Source: Acidobacteriota bacterium (GTDB taxonomy: Bacteria > Acidobacteriota > Terriglobia > Versatilivoradales > Versatilivoraceae). From it: a DNA stretch of 7,422 bases. Within the stretch, counting starts at the first letter, position 1. Each line of letters opens with the position of its first letter. The position numbers were made by a program, and so were the translations under genes. Under the pieces are notes generated by a model. It was not told where the DNA came from and did no database searches. It saw nothing but the letters and a program-made list of their open reading frames with translations. Of this stretch, positions 1-6,380 are shown in pieces. Where the stretch lies: assembly GCA_026706225.1 (NCBI GenBank), contig JAPOZE010000111.1:1-7422 (forward strand), written 5' to 3'.

Positions 1-126
1 CACCCAATCCTCAATCCGGCTATGCGGCTCGCGGCGATGAGGCTTGTCGTTGTACATGTTGATGAAGTTCCTCAGCCAGTGATTGGCCTCCGCCTCGGTT
101 TCCGTGGGGAAAACCCAGCCGTTTCC
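1..126 (-). pseudogene. Integrase/transposase-like C-terminal fragment (partial, runs off window)
   Basis: Read on the minus strand from base 126 to base 1, one frame gives a coherent segment: FPTETEAEAN, then HWLRNFINMYNDKPHRR, then IEDWV at the window edge. The spacing of a run of acidic residues, an aromatic-rich helix and a YN..PHR motif resembles the C-terminal end of DDE integrase-core transposases, where a 'YN..RPH' motif is common. The frame is closed by a TGA about 50 bases further upstream (near 177), and no catalytic domain is present between it and the IS-like repeats at 240-434, so the 5' part of the gene appears to be missing. The rest of the C-terminus lies left of the window. 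The exact IS family cannot be told from this short piece, and it could also be a fragment of another protein. Confidence 0.35.
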
Positions 127-239
127 TTGAACGCCGACATCCTGAGCTACAGTAGATGCGCACGTTAACTTCCGCCGTCGTCACCTGAAGCTGTAGCAGC
201 TTGAGACTGTCTACCGATCCTTTCAGCCCTACGTCCTGG

Positions 240-434
240 GTATGGTTTGTTCCGTATCGATCTGTTCGCAGATAAAGTGGGTTCAGCCCGATGATTGCGG
301 GCTGGTTGCAAGTAATCTGGGTTCGTTCGCAAATAATCCGGGTTTGACCCCATCGATAGACGCACTTAATTCGGGCCGAGAATCGCGGATGATTGCAGGT
401 CAAAGCGATTATGAATGCAGGTTGCTACACATAC
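240..434. mobile_element. Probable subterminal end of a decayed insertion sequence
   Basis: This stretch has no convincing gene but is full of related short motifs of the form GCA(A/G)(A/G)TAAT..GGG (three good copies at 264-344 and weaker ones near 290-300, 385-400 and 405-423). Clusters of such repeats at one end are typical of elements whose transposase binds several subterminal sites, such as IS21-like and related DDE elements. On the minus strand the segment starts near 434 with TGTGTAGCAACC, compatible with a TG-type element tip. The nearby transposase-like fragment at 1-126 has the orientation expected for the same element after internal deletion. The family and exact ends are inference, because no matching opposite end or target duplication lies in the window. 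Confidence 0.4.
264..344 (+). repeat. Three imperfect direct repeats of about 20 bp
   Basis: Copies are at 264-283 (GTTCGCAGATAAAGTGGGTT), 305-323 (GTTGCAAGTAATCTGGGTT) and 325-344 (GTTCGCAAATAATCCGGGTT). They share the frame GTT(C)GCA..TAA...GGGTT and are head to tail. The second and third copies are nearly adjacent and the first lies about 20 bases away, with a shorter GATGATTGCGGG relative between. The spacing is irregular and there are no uniform spacers, so this is not a CRISPR array. They are best read as protein-binding repeats at an IS end. Confidence 0.7.
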
Positions 435-440
435 GCATCC

Positions 441-748
441 TTCAGAATGCGTTCCGGGCAGGACGAACGTTCATTTCATGGGGAGTGGCTGAAGTGGCAA
501 CAGCTGAAGACCGCGTTTCGAAACTTGAGAATACACTGGCAAAACGGACTGGTAGTGCGACCCCAGGTCTGCAGGATTCGGTGGAAACATGGCGACCTGG
601 CGGATCACCCACGATTGACCCAGCAGAAGCATTGTGTACCCTTGAACAAAAGGCACGGACACTATTTCCCCACCGTTCGACGAACACCAGGGCCGCTCTT
701 TTCCTTGAGCACGACGATCCAGGGAGCGATATCGGCTCGAGTCAAAAA
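441..748 (-). pseudogene. Decayed N-terminal remnant of type I-E cas1 (candidate)
   Basis: This lies directly after the cas6e stop, where cas1 sits in type I-E loci. No full Cas1 frame is present. One minus-strand frame, open from about 742 to 442, contains LEPISL followed by RAALVFVERWG and SVRAF. These line up with the start of E. coli Cas1 (LNPIPL, RVSMIFLQYG, then V.DGAF), with an odd insert between the first two blocks. A TTG-ACT just upstream would give 'MT' if two bases were restored. A second frame holds GEIVSVPFVQGYTMLLLG, reminiscent of the Cas1 IPVGSV..IMLEPG block, but it overlaps the first frame, so several indels must be assumed. Nothing of the Cas1 catalytic core (Glu-His-Asp) or of cas2 remains. 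The similarity is short and judged by eye, and the region could instead be unrelated non-coding DNA. Confidence 0.38.
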
Positions 749-1480
749 TTATGTGCGGCGCACCAGCATCAGGCCGCACCCGAAAGCCCTGGCACGGCCC
801 AAACCTGAAAACAACATGCTGGTGAACATTTTCGGATCGCGGACGGTGAGAAGTCCCTTGAGATCGAGCACCCCGAAAGTCGCCTGCCCGCCATCACGGC
901 GCTTAAACTTGGAAACCCGGTAGTCCTCGACCGCGAATGTGTCGAATTCAACCTGGAACCCATGGCGATCACCTTGGCTGGCAATCCAGGACCGTGCAGC
1001 TTCGTCGGCGATTTCCATGCGCCGGGCCGCGCGGGAATTGCTGCCGGCGATCCTCCCCCTGAGGCCGTGTTCCTGCATCGTGTGCATGACGATATCGACA
1101 CGCCGATCCCGGCGCGGTTTTCGTCCGTTTCCCGAAACCACGCCGCCTCCCGGCCCGGAACGCCGATCCTTGGTGGCATTGGCTCGCAGCACGAACGCAA
1201 GCCGATCGCCCACTGCCAAGACCGGTGCGTATGGCTTGGATTCAAGTGGTTTGAACAGGCGCGAGCATTGCGGTTTTCGGGTCGATACGACCAGGAACTT
1301 TCCCTTGCCGTCGGCACGCCAAAGGAAGTCCCGTTTCGCATCGCGGCCGGGAAAGAGTGTCCACATCAGTCGGCGATGGGCATCGAGAGTCGCTGTTCTG
1401 TCTGTTGGATCGAGCAATGGCCGGAGCGCATGTTCCGGCGCTTGCCGGTCGAGCACAGCCCGAGTCAAGTAGTGTGTCAT
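749..1480 (-). CDS. cas6e: Type I-E Cascade subunit Cas6e (CasE/Cse3), crRNA endoribonuclease
   Basis: This is a protein of 243 residues and the last gene of the operon. Cas6e cleaves the CRISPR repeat hairpin in the precursor RNA and stays bound to the 3' handle as part of Cascade. Evidence is the N-terminal MTHYLTRAVL strand, the AHRRLMWTLFPG block whose His35 lines up with the catalytic His20 of E. coli CasE, the FVLRANATK segment (E. coli FRLRANPIK), a GVLDLKGLLTVRDP segment, and the Gly-rich RAMP loop GLGRARAFGCGLML near residues 226-238. It is longer than E. coli CasE (199 aa), mainly through extra residues in the N-terminal and middle loops. The start is chosen because ATG at 1480 overlaps the cas5e stop as ATGA. 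A longer frame up to 1540 adds 20 residues unlike the family. It ends with TAA at 751-749, after which no intact cas1 follows. Confidence 0.95.
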   Translation of the reverse strand: MTHYLTRAVLDRQAPEHALRPLLDPTDRTATLDAHRRLMWTLFPGRDAKRDFLWRADGKGKFLVVSTRKPQCSRLFKPLESKPYAPVLAVGDRLAFVLRANATKDRRSGPGGGVVSGNGRKPRRDRRVDIVMHTMQEHGLRGRIAGSNSRAARRMEIADEAARSWIASQGDRHGFQVEFDTFAVEDYRVSKFKRRDGGQATFGVLDLKGLLTVRDPKMFTSMLFSGLGRARAFGCGLMLVRRT

Positions 1481-2220
1481 GCTTCGCCACCATCGTCTCG
1501 ATGTTCCACCGGGTGAGCATCCAGAAGCCAGACGGCGCACTCGCCAAAAGTCCAGGCCTGCCGGTCGAGCGGCTCGCCCGGCACTTGCTCACTCGACGAC
1601 GGAGGAGCAAGTTTATCGATGGGGTCGGAATGGACAGGGAACCGCAGGCGGTCCTGTTCGGACAATCCCTCGAAACGCAACCATTCGGGAACCTCGATGC
1701 AGGCCAGGGCTTCGGCCGGCCCCGCGGCAGATGTCACAACAGGATTGAGAGGACTTGCCAGCGGGCATGACTTGCGCCCGAGATAGAGCGGAAACTCCGG
1801 GCGCCGGAGGCGGGCGGCAAGATCTTTCAAGTCCCAGGGGCCATCGCCCCAAACCGCAACTCCGACCAGAACGTCGCAGCGGTAATCGCGTATGGTGATC
1901 ACCGTGTTGGCATCGCCTGCGACGTGTTCAAGCGCCCGTTTCCGGGTTGGCGGCCGCTTGGCCCCGGAAGTCGGAACGGTTTGCACCGTGTGGTAGTCGC
2001 GTAGCGCAACCGAACGCTGAAACGATTGAACAGCCACCGAATACGCGCGAAGTGCCGTCTGGTCCTCGGTATTTTTCCGGTCGATTCCGAGTGCCGCTCC
2101 CATCAGTCCAAGTACTGCCGAACGCAGCGGGACCAAGCCGCTGCCCCGGCGTTCATGCCCGGCATAACTGCCGAACGAAGCCATCGGCGCGGACAGGAGG
2201 AAGACCAGGTGCTCACGCAT
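1477..2220 (-). CDS. cas5e: Type I-E Cascade subunit Cas5e (CasD)
   Basis: Cas5e is the RAMP-fold subunit that caps the 5' handle of the crRNA and contacts Cse1 at the foot of Cascade. The 247-residue product shows the family landmarks in order: APMASFG (11-17), PLRSAVLGLMGAALGIDR (31-48), LRDYHTVQ (73-80), RDYRCD (111-116) and FPLYLGRKSCPLASPL (143-158). All can be laid on E. coli CasD (GPMQAWG, PTRSGLLGLLGACLGIQR, LRDYHTV, REYLCD, YLGRRSCPLTHPL). The length is close to E. coli CasD (224 aa), with no added nuclease domain such as the HNH fusion found in some variants. The start ATG at 2220-2218 lies inside the end of cas7e (8-base overlap) and lacks a clear Shine-Dalgarno, so translational coupling is likely. 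The stop forms ATGA with the cas6e start. Confidence 0.96.
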   Translation of the reverse strand: MREHLVFLLSAPMASFGSYAGHERRGSGLVPLRSAVLGLMGAALGIDRKNTEDQTALRAYSVAVQSFQRSVALRDYHTVQTVPTSGAKRPPTRKRALEHVAGDANTVITIRDYRCDVLVGVAVWGDGPWDLKDLAARLRRPEFPLYLGRKSCPLASPLNPVVTSAAGPAEALACIEVPEWLRFEGLSEQDRLRFPVHSDPIDKLAPPSSSEQVPGEPLDRQAWTFGECAVWLLDAHPVEHRDDGGEA

Positions 2221-3292
2221 TGTCTAATTGCCCGGACACGAATGCCTTGATGTCGACCAGGGTGCCGGTTCCGCCGACCAGGTCCATCTCGACCAGGCTG
2301 TCGACGGAAGGACCGTACGCCTTGTCAATGGCCGCGGCTGTCTTCCTGAGCCGGCAAATGGATTCTCCCAGAAGGTCCTCTCCGGTAACAGGTCTGAGAA
2401 ACGCCGCCGCCAGGCTTCTCGGCTGCTGGCTACCGGCCTCGGCACGAATGAAGGACGCCCGGGTGTGGTGGCTGTAGCTGTTTCGCTTGCCGGAAGGACT
2501 TGCGGTCGCGAAGGCTTCGGTAACGGCCTCCAGTGCCCGGCTCGCTAAGGCACGGTCGCAGGCGAGATTCTCCACCAACCGACCCGTGTCAACGCACACG
2601 TAGAGGTAATACACACCGGATCCGAATCCGGCTTCGCCGATAAAACCCGCACCTACATCCTCTGCCGGACTCTTGAGATCGTCGGCGGCTGTGTAATAGT
2701 CGTCCTCCGCCTCTGCCCTGTGTGTCGTTATGGCGTGAGATACCTGTACTGCCGCCTCGCGATTGAAGTCTGGAGCATCGGCCAGCATGCGCCCGAACAT
2801 GGCGAGGTCTACTGCACCGTCGGCAGTGCGCAGGATATCCTTGCCACGGTCTCGGGCTTCCTTTTCGAGGGATTCACCGGCAAGGGCACGCTCCGCCATG
2901 TCTTGGGCTGCATGCCGTTCTTCCGGCGAAATGAATGCCAATTGCCTGATGCGAACCCGGGGGGGATTTCTCTTCGCGGCGGCCAGATCGATCTTTCCGA
3001 ACACTTCCGCCACCTGTTCCGCGATTTTCCGGGCTTCCTCGTCGTCGGCGCCACGTTGGCGCAAGTGTTCGACCAGTTCATCACCCATGCGCTGTGTCCG
3101 TTCACCCATGTTGCCTTTCAACGCTTCGGACATGGCCGGCGACAGGCGGGCTGCCCGCTTCAGCGATTGCGAGGACAGACGAAGCCGGTGAACGCCACCG
3201 TATACGGCGGACTTCGGGCGGCCCATTTCGTCCCGGTTGGGATTCGAGGGCGGATACACGGTCAGGAAGTGCAGCTGTATGAAGCATGTCAT
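2213..3292 (-). CDS. cas7e: Type I-E Cascade backbone subunit Cas7e (CasC/Cse4)
   Basis: Cas7e polymerises in six copies along the crRNA to form the Cascade backbone. The product is 359 residues (E. coli CasC is 363). Visible landmarks are FIQLHFLTVYPPSNPNRDE at the N-terminus with the Asn-Arg-Asp seen in E. coli, YGGVHRLRLSSQSLKRA (31-47), VDLAMFGRML (161-170), VSHAITTH (184-191), DDYYTAADDL (197-206), GSGVYYLY (224-231) and SGKRNSY (267-273). The frame stays open to 3412, but the true start is the ATG at 3292: it begins with the family's N-terminus, overlaps the cse2 stop as ATGA, and is preceded by AAGGAG (3308-3303) about 10 bases upstream. The charged helical stretch at residues 75-150 fills the variable finger region. 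The gene is intact. Confidence 0.97.
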   Translation of the reverse strand: MTCFIQLHFLTVYPPSNPNRDEMGRPKSAVYGGVHRLRLSSQSLKRAARLSPAMSEALKGNMGERTQRMGDELVEHLRQRGADDEEARKIAEQVAEVFGKIDLAAAKRNPPRVRIRQLAFISPEERHAAQDMAERALAGESLEKEARDRGKDILRTADGAVDLAMFGRMLADAPDFNREAAVQVSHAITTHRAEAEDDYYTAADDLKSPAEDVGAGFIGEAGFGSGVYYLYVCVDTGRLVENLACDRALASRALEAVTEAFATASPSGKRNSYSHHTRASFIRAEAGSQQPRSLAAAFLRPVTGEDLLGESICRLRKTAAAIDKAYGPSVDSLVEMDLVGGTGTLVDIKAFVSGQLDNA

Positions 3293-3813
3293 TGAACGGA
3301 TTCTCCTTGATTGGTCGCTGCGAACTCTGCACCGAAGTACTGGAAGCACCAGGCGCTCCGAACCCTGTCGTTCCAGAAGTAGAGGTCCTCGGCCAAGGCC
3401 CGCCCATTGCACGACGGATCGGGCCCCAAAACCGCGAGCGCACGGCGGAGCGGGGCAATCAGGTCGCGTCGCGTTCGAACGCGGATTAGCGCCTGAAAAC
3501 GAAGTTCCCTGAGTTTGCGGGGTCCGTCCTTCATGGTCCTGGTGCCGAACTTAGCGGCAAGCTTTTCGCCGTTGACGGACCTGAGCCTGGCGAAAATTAT
3601 CGCAAGAAGGGCAAGCTGGTCCACCGAGGGCCTTTCGCCATATCTTTTCAGCAGCGTGTTCAGTTCATGTGTTTCAGCTACCGCGAGCGCTTCGGCAGGC
3701 GAGATGCAACGCTTCAGACGCGCGCGGGCCGTCCGCGCAGCTCCACTGTTCTGGTGCAGGGAAGACCTGTACCACGTGATGACAATCTCACCGATGCTAC
3801 CTTTCTCCGTCAT
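3289..3813 (-). CDS. cse2: Type I-E Cascade small subunit Cse2 (CasB/Cas11e)
   Basis: Cse2 is the small helical subunit, present as a dimer along the Cascade belly, that stabilises the R-loop and the non-target strand. The product is 174 residues (E. coli CasB is 160) and predominantly helical and basic, as expected for DNA binding. Family-like segments are an early Trp (ITWYRS), AARTARARLKRCISPAEAL, LRSVNGEKLAAKFG, LRELRFQALIRVRTRRDL and the C-terminal DLYFWNDRVRSAWCFQYFG, matching the usual RF..LL....R.EL and W..WA..Y patterns. The start is ATG 3813, which overlaps the cse1 stop as ATGA and has GGAG (3825-3822) 8 bases upstream. Its stop in turn overlaps the cas7e start. A frame extending to 4002 would lie inside cse1 and is not used. 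Confidence 0.93.
   Translation of the reverse strand: MTEKGSIGEIVITWYRSSLHQNSGAARTARARLKRCISPAEALAVAETHELNTLLKRYGERPSVDQLALLAIIFARLRSVNGEKLAAKFGTRTMKDGPRKLRELRFQALIRVRTRRDLIAPLRRALAVLGPDPSCNGRALAEDLYFWNDRVRSAWCFQYFGAEFAATNQGESVQ
3303..3308 (-). promoter_or_regulatory. Ribosome binding site of cas7e
   Basis: The minus strand reads AAGGAG followed by 10 bases and then the cas7e ATG at 3292. It lies inside the end of cse2. It is the strongest Shine-Dalgarno I see in the operon, fits the high copy number of Cas7 per complex, and fixes the start at 3292 rather than the in-frame codon at 3412. Confidence 0.7.
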
Positions 3814-5315
3814 ACCTGTTTCTCCGTTTTTCCGGGCACGGGGAGGTTTAACGCGGTGCGAACCTGCTTCGCCAGCGCTCCCAACAGGTTGCGCTTGGAA
3901 ACGACTCGTTTTTCGATCCTTGCAATATCGTGTTCGGCGAGACCGCTGAAAACCCGTTCGTCGAACATGTGCACGGCTGTGTCTCTCAATGTCCGGTGCC
4001 AAGCCTGTTCGACTTCGATGCCCGTTTCACCGGCAATACCTTGGACCGAAATGCCGAATGCTTCTTCGGTCGCGGCAAAGTAGGCTTCGACCACCGCATC
4101 AAGGGCTGAGCCTTCGAGCAGGCAGGCTTCCTTGAGCGCTGTACGGAGGACGCCCGCGGAGGTGTTTGCCGCGTCGAGCAGGCCGCGAACCCGATCCTGT
4201 CCATTCTCGTCCAGGCCTGGAAACCCGGGGTAGGTGTCGAGCGAGAAGTTGACCGGCTTCATTTTGTCCATTGCCCAGCCGCCAACCAGGAGTTCGTACT
4301 CCCGTACCCGGGGACGACTAGTGTACACCCGAATGGTTTCGGAGACTCGTCGGGTTCCCTTTCCACCCCGGTCGGATTGCATGGTAATCCCCCGCCAGTT
4401 CCGGTAGCTGAGACGACCCGCGTTCGGATGGACAGGCAACCATTCCTGGTCGTCTTCCCTGCGCCGGTAGTGTGGCGTCAGCGGGTGTTCCCAGCCTGCG
4501 TAATTGGTCCCGTGGGGCCTCTGCACGACACCCGTGACCAAATCGTCCCTGAGCACCAGCCGCAACCGTCGCGGCATGCCGAAGAATGCTTCAAGCGGGT
4601 GTGTGGCGTCACGCAAAAGGACCTGGCCCTTTTCCGAAGTATGCGTCGGTCGAAGCCAGGGTAGTGCCACGCGTGCATCAATCGCGGAAAGCGGAGGCCC
4701 GGGAAGCACGTTGGAAAAGACAAGGCGCCAAAGCGGGCGAGGGTCTTGTTCCTCGGCGAGAGGCTGGATAAGCGTTATCATCGGCCCACCACCGCGCATG
4801 GAGGTCCGGTTACCGCCGCCGCCGCTGGGCGCAAACGCCTGCAGCGTATAGAGCGCCATCGCCGCATCCGCTTGTGCAAGAGCTGTGAAGCGATCCCGCT
4901 TGACCATCAGGTCGGCGTTCTTGGCCACGGTCAAGCGACCGGCGGAATCGATGTAAAGCATGTCCACCGGCTTGATGTCGGAGGGTTTGGCCTCGTGCTC
5001 GAACGCCTCAAGGTCCTGCAGAAAACGCGGTCCGGCTCCACCCAACAGAAAATACGGGGCAAATTGTGTCAGTTTCTCGCGAAGCCGTTCGGTTTCGGGT
5101 TGGTTCAGACGCCCATGCCAGTCGGCATCGTCCTCCGGCGGGTATGCCATCGAGACCAGCCCGATCAGAAGCTCAATGCAGGCGAGGTTGAAATCCGGCC
5201 GCGGCCAGGCGAGCCGCGTGATGCCCCTTTCCGCTATCTGGTCCGGCCGTATTGTGACAGTCTCCCCGTTCCGAATTGCGGGAATCCAGGGATCGGTCAG
5301 AAGGCACAGGTTCAT
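3810..5315 (-). CDS. cse1: Type I-E Cascade large subunit Cse1 (CasA/Cas8e)
   Basis: Cse1 recognises the PAM, starts DNA unwinding and is the docking site for Cas3. The product has 501 residues (E. coli CasA has 502). It starts MNLCLLTDPWIP, like MNLLIDNWIPV of E. coli. It then shows PRPDFNLACIELLIGLV (38-54), the glycine-rich SGGGGNRTSMRGGGPMITLI (164-183; E. coli GGGFKSGLRGGTPVTTFV), FFGMPRRLRLVL (244-255), GTNYAGWEHPLTPHYR (269-284) and a helical C-terminal domain from about 370 (the four-helix bundle that contacts DNA in E. coli). There are only three cysteines, scattered (4, 46, 398), so the paired-Cys element of E. coli CasA is absent. It is the first gene of the operon. The start has no good Shine-Dalgarno and overlaps an upstream stop (TGATG), which hints that it was coupled to an upstream gene. 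Confidence 0.96.
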   Translation of the reverse strand: MNLCLLTDPWIPAIRNGETVTIRPDQIAERGITRLAWPRPDFNLACIELLIGLVSMAYPPEDDADWHGRLNQPETERLREKLTQFAPYFLLGGAGPRFLQDLEAFEHEAKPSDIKPVDMLYIDSAGRLTVAKNADLMVKRDRFTALAQADAAMALYTLQAFAPSGGGGNRTSMRGGGPMITLIQPLAEEQDPRPLWRLVFSNVLPGPPLSAIDARVALPWLRPTHTSEKGQVLLRDATHPLEAFFGMPRRLRLVLRDDLVTGVVQRPHGTNYAGWEHPLTPHYRRREDDQEWLPVHPNAGRLSYRNWRGITMQSDRGGKGTRRVSETIRVYTSRPRVREYELLVGGWAMDKMKPVNFSLDTYPGFPGLDENGQDRVRGLLDAANTSAGVLRTALKEACLLEGSALDAVVEAYFAATEEAFGISVQGIAGETGIEVEQAWHRTLRDTAVHMFDERVFSGLAEHDIARIEKRVVSKRNLLGALAKQVRTALNLPVPGKTEKQV

Positions 5316-5485
5316 CAGGTGTCGGCTTTGGCGTTTGTCCGGCGGGGAAGAAGCAACCGGGAAGGATTTTCCGTATCAAACCTGGCCGGATCCGAATGGT
5401 GTGGCAGAGAATCTCCAGAGTCCAATGGACGCCACAAAGTGGCATCTTCGAGTACGCAAAAGAATCTATGCGCAAACGAACTCAC
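5315..5485 (-). other. Short open frame overlapping the cse1 start; unidentified, possibly the tail of a lost upstream gene
   Basis: A minus-strand frame is open from after a TAA at 5488-5486 down to TGA at 5317-5315, and this TGA shares bases with the cse1 ATG (TGATG). It encodes 56 residues from a GTG at 5485: VSSFAHRFFCVLEDATLWRP, then LDSGDSLPHHSDPARF, then a basic end. I do not recognise the protein. In type I-E loci the gene at this place is usually cas3, and stop/start overlap with cse1 is common, so it may be the last piece of a deleted cas3 or another gene. However, I see no Cas3 helicase or HD motif, and the segment does not look like the Cas3 C-termini I remember. It may simply be a leader peptide or chance frame. 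There is no clear Shine-Dalgarno before the GTG. Confidence 0.25.
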
Positions 5486-5488
5486 TTA

Positions 5489-5632
5489 CTGGTTGCAATC
5501 CAAGCCAGGCGGGTCGTTGCAACAAATCCGGATTCTCCATATGGTTGCTTCGATTTCATTGCCATATTGTAAACCCAACATAGATACCAAAGGTCCCACA
5601 AGGAAGTTCGTATTTCTCTGAAATGCCCTCCG
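5489..5632. promoter_or_regulatory. AT-richer intergenic stretch upstream of cse1; possible promoter region
   Basis: Between the short frame before cse1 and the end of the Tn3 transposase remnant I find no gene. The part at about 5560-5620 is clearly richer in A/T than the rest of the window. On the minus strand TACAAT at 5571-5566 matches the sigma-70 -10 box at five of six positions, but no good -35 box stands 16-18 bases before it. A perfect 7-base inverted repeat, GTTGCAA (5492-5498) and TTGCAAC (5517-5523), separated by 18 bases, lies downstream of that box and could be an operator. If transcription starts near 5555, cse1 would have a leader of about 240 bases. All of this is inference. 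Confidence 0.25.
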
Positions 5633-6360
5633 CTACCTGGAGTATGAGTTCAGGCGCCGGAGATCTTCGAAGCCGTTGCTTCTTTCAGCCTGATGGTCGC
5701 CACAAGGGCGCAGCAGGTCATCCCGAGACGCCCGCACGACCTTCTCTTTGACATATTCCGCCGGCACGATCGCCCATTCGGCTTCCTCGTCCCTGCTGCT
5801 CCGAAACTGGTAGAGGTTGTACTTCTTCAGGTCCTTGAACCTCGGTGCATAGAATATCCTGAGCAGATACGTGACGCAGAAGATTGCTTCCATTTAGCCA
5901 TGCTCATCGGTGGGATGGATGTCGCTCTGGACGACATCGTTGTGCATCAGTCCGTCGATGACATTGGCACTCTCGCGCTCGGCCGCGCTGAACACCAGCG
6001 AGTACCAAAGGAAGTTGCGTTCATCGAAGAAGGTGTAGGCGCTGTCGCCCCGCGCATGGCCAAAGTGCTTGAATGAGTAGCTGGCGTTGAGAAAATGTTT
6101 GCGAACTTCAAATTTTCATTTCGTCTCTCAACGTATGGAGCGTCTTGCGCGACCGCCGGTAGATCTGCGGCATTTCCATGCGTTCCAAAGCGGCGGCGCC
6201 ACGGTCATTGGCCGCGACAATGTTCTCGAGAGAGAAGTGCCAGTTTACTGCGTATTCAAGTTCACGCGCTCGCTGATTCCGCGGGAAATGTGCGCCATCT
6301 TCTGGACACCGATCGCGCAAACCGGACAGCCTCTCTTCAAAGACGCTCCTCCGGATTACT
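5633..6360 (-). pseudogene. Tn3-family transposase (TnpA) remnant, C-terminal DDE region, multiply broken
   Basis: Read across frames, the minus strand gives a clear Tn3-type TnpA catalytic region: WHFSLENIVAAND and RMEMPQIYRR in one frame (6360 to about 6110), then FEVRKHFLNASYSFKHFGHA, TFFDERNFLWYS, SAAERESANVIDGLMHNDVV and SDIHPTDEHG in another (about 6117 to 5897). There follows a TAA where the family has Tyr, then EAIFCVTYLLRIFYAPRFKD and LKKYNLYQF. Near 5700-5650 a second frame is needed to read LVATIRLKEATAS before the first resumes with LRRLNSYSR and a stop at 5635-5633. The gene thus has at least one nonsense codon, one frameshift near 6117 and a pair of compensating indels. The remaining C-terminus (about 150 residues in the family) and the N-terminal two thirds are missing. 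The gene cannot make an active enzyme. No Tn3 inverted repeats or resolvase were found. Confidence 0.88.
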
Positions 6361-6380
6361 TCGATCATGCGACAACTTTG

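Noticed and set aside
242..808. Plus-strand open frame of 188 codons spanning the repeats and the region behind cas6e, with a coiled-coil-like stretch (AEDRVSKLENTLAKR).
   Set aside because: It runs through the IS-like repeats and into the antisense of cas6e, has no recognisable domain, and its start lies inside repeat DNA. The coiled-coil look is not enough to call a gene.
939..1516. Plus-strand frames of about 180 codons opposite cas6e.
   Set aside because: They are antisense to a gene with clear catalytic and Gly-rich loop motifs, with no recognisable product of their own.
2213..3412. Longer cas7e with a start at 3412.
   Set aside because: The extra 40 residues overlap cse2 coding sequence, are unlike the family, and the ATG at 3292 has both a Shine-Dalgarno and the ATGA overlap.
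4746..5621. Long plus-strand frame of 291 codons opposite cse1.
   Set aside because: It is a shadow of the cse1 coding strand in GC-rich DNA. The antisense frame shows no family motif, while cse1 matches its family along its full length.
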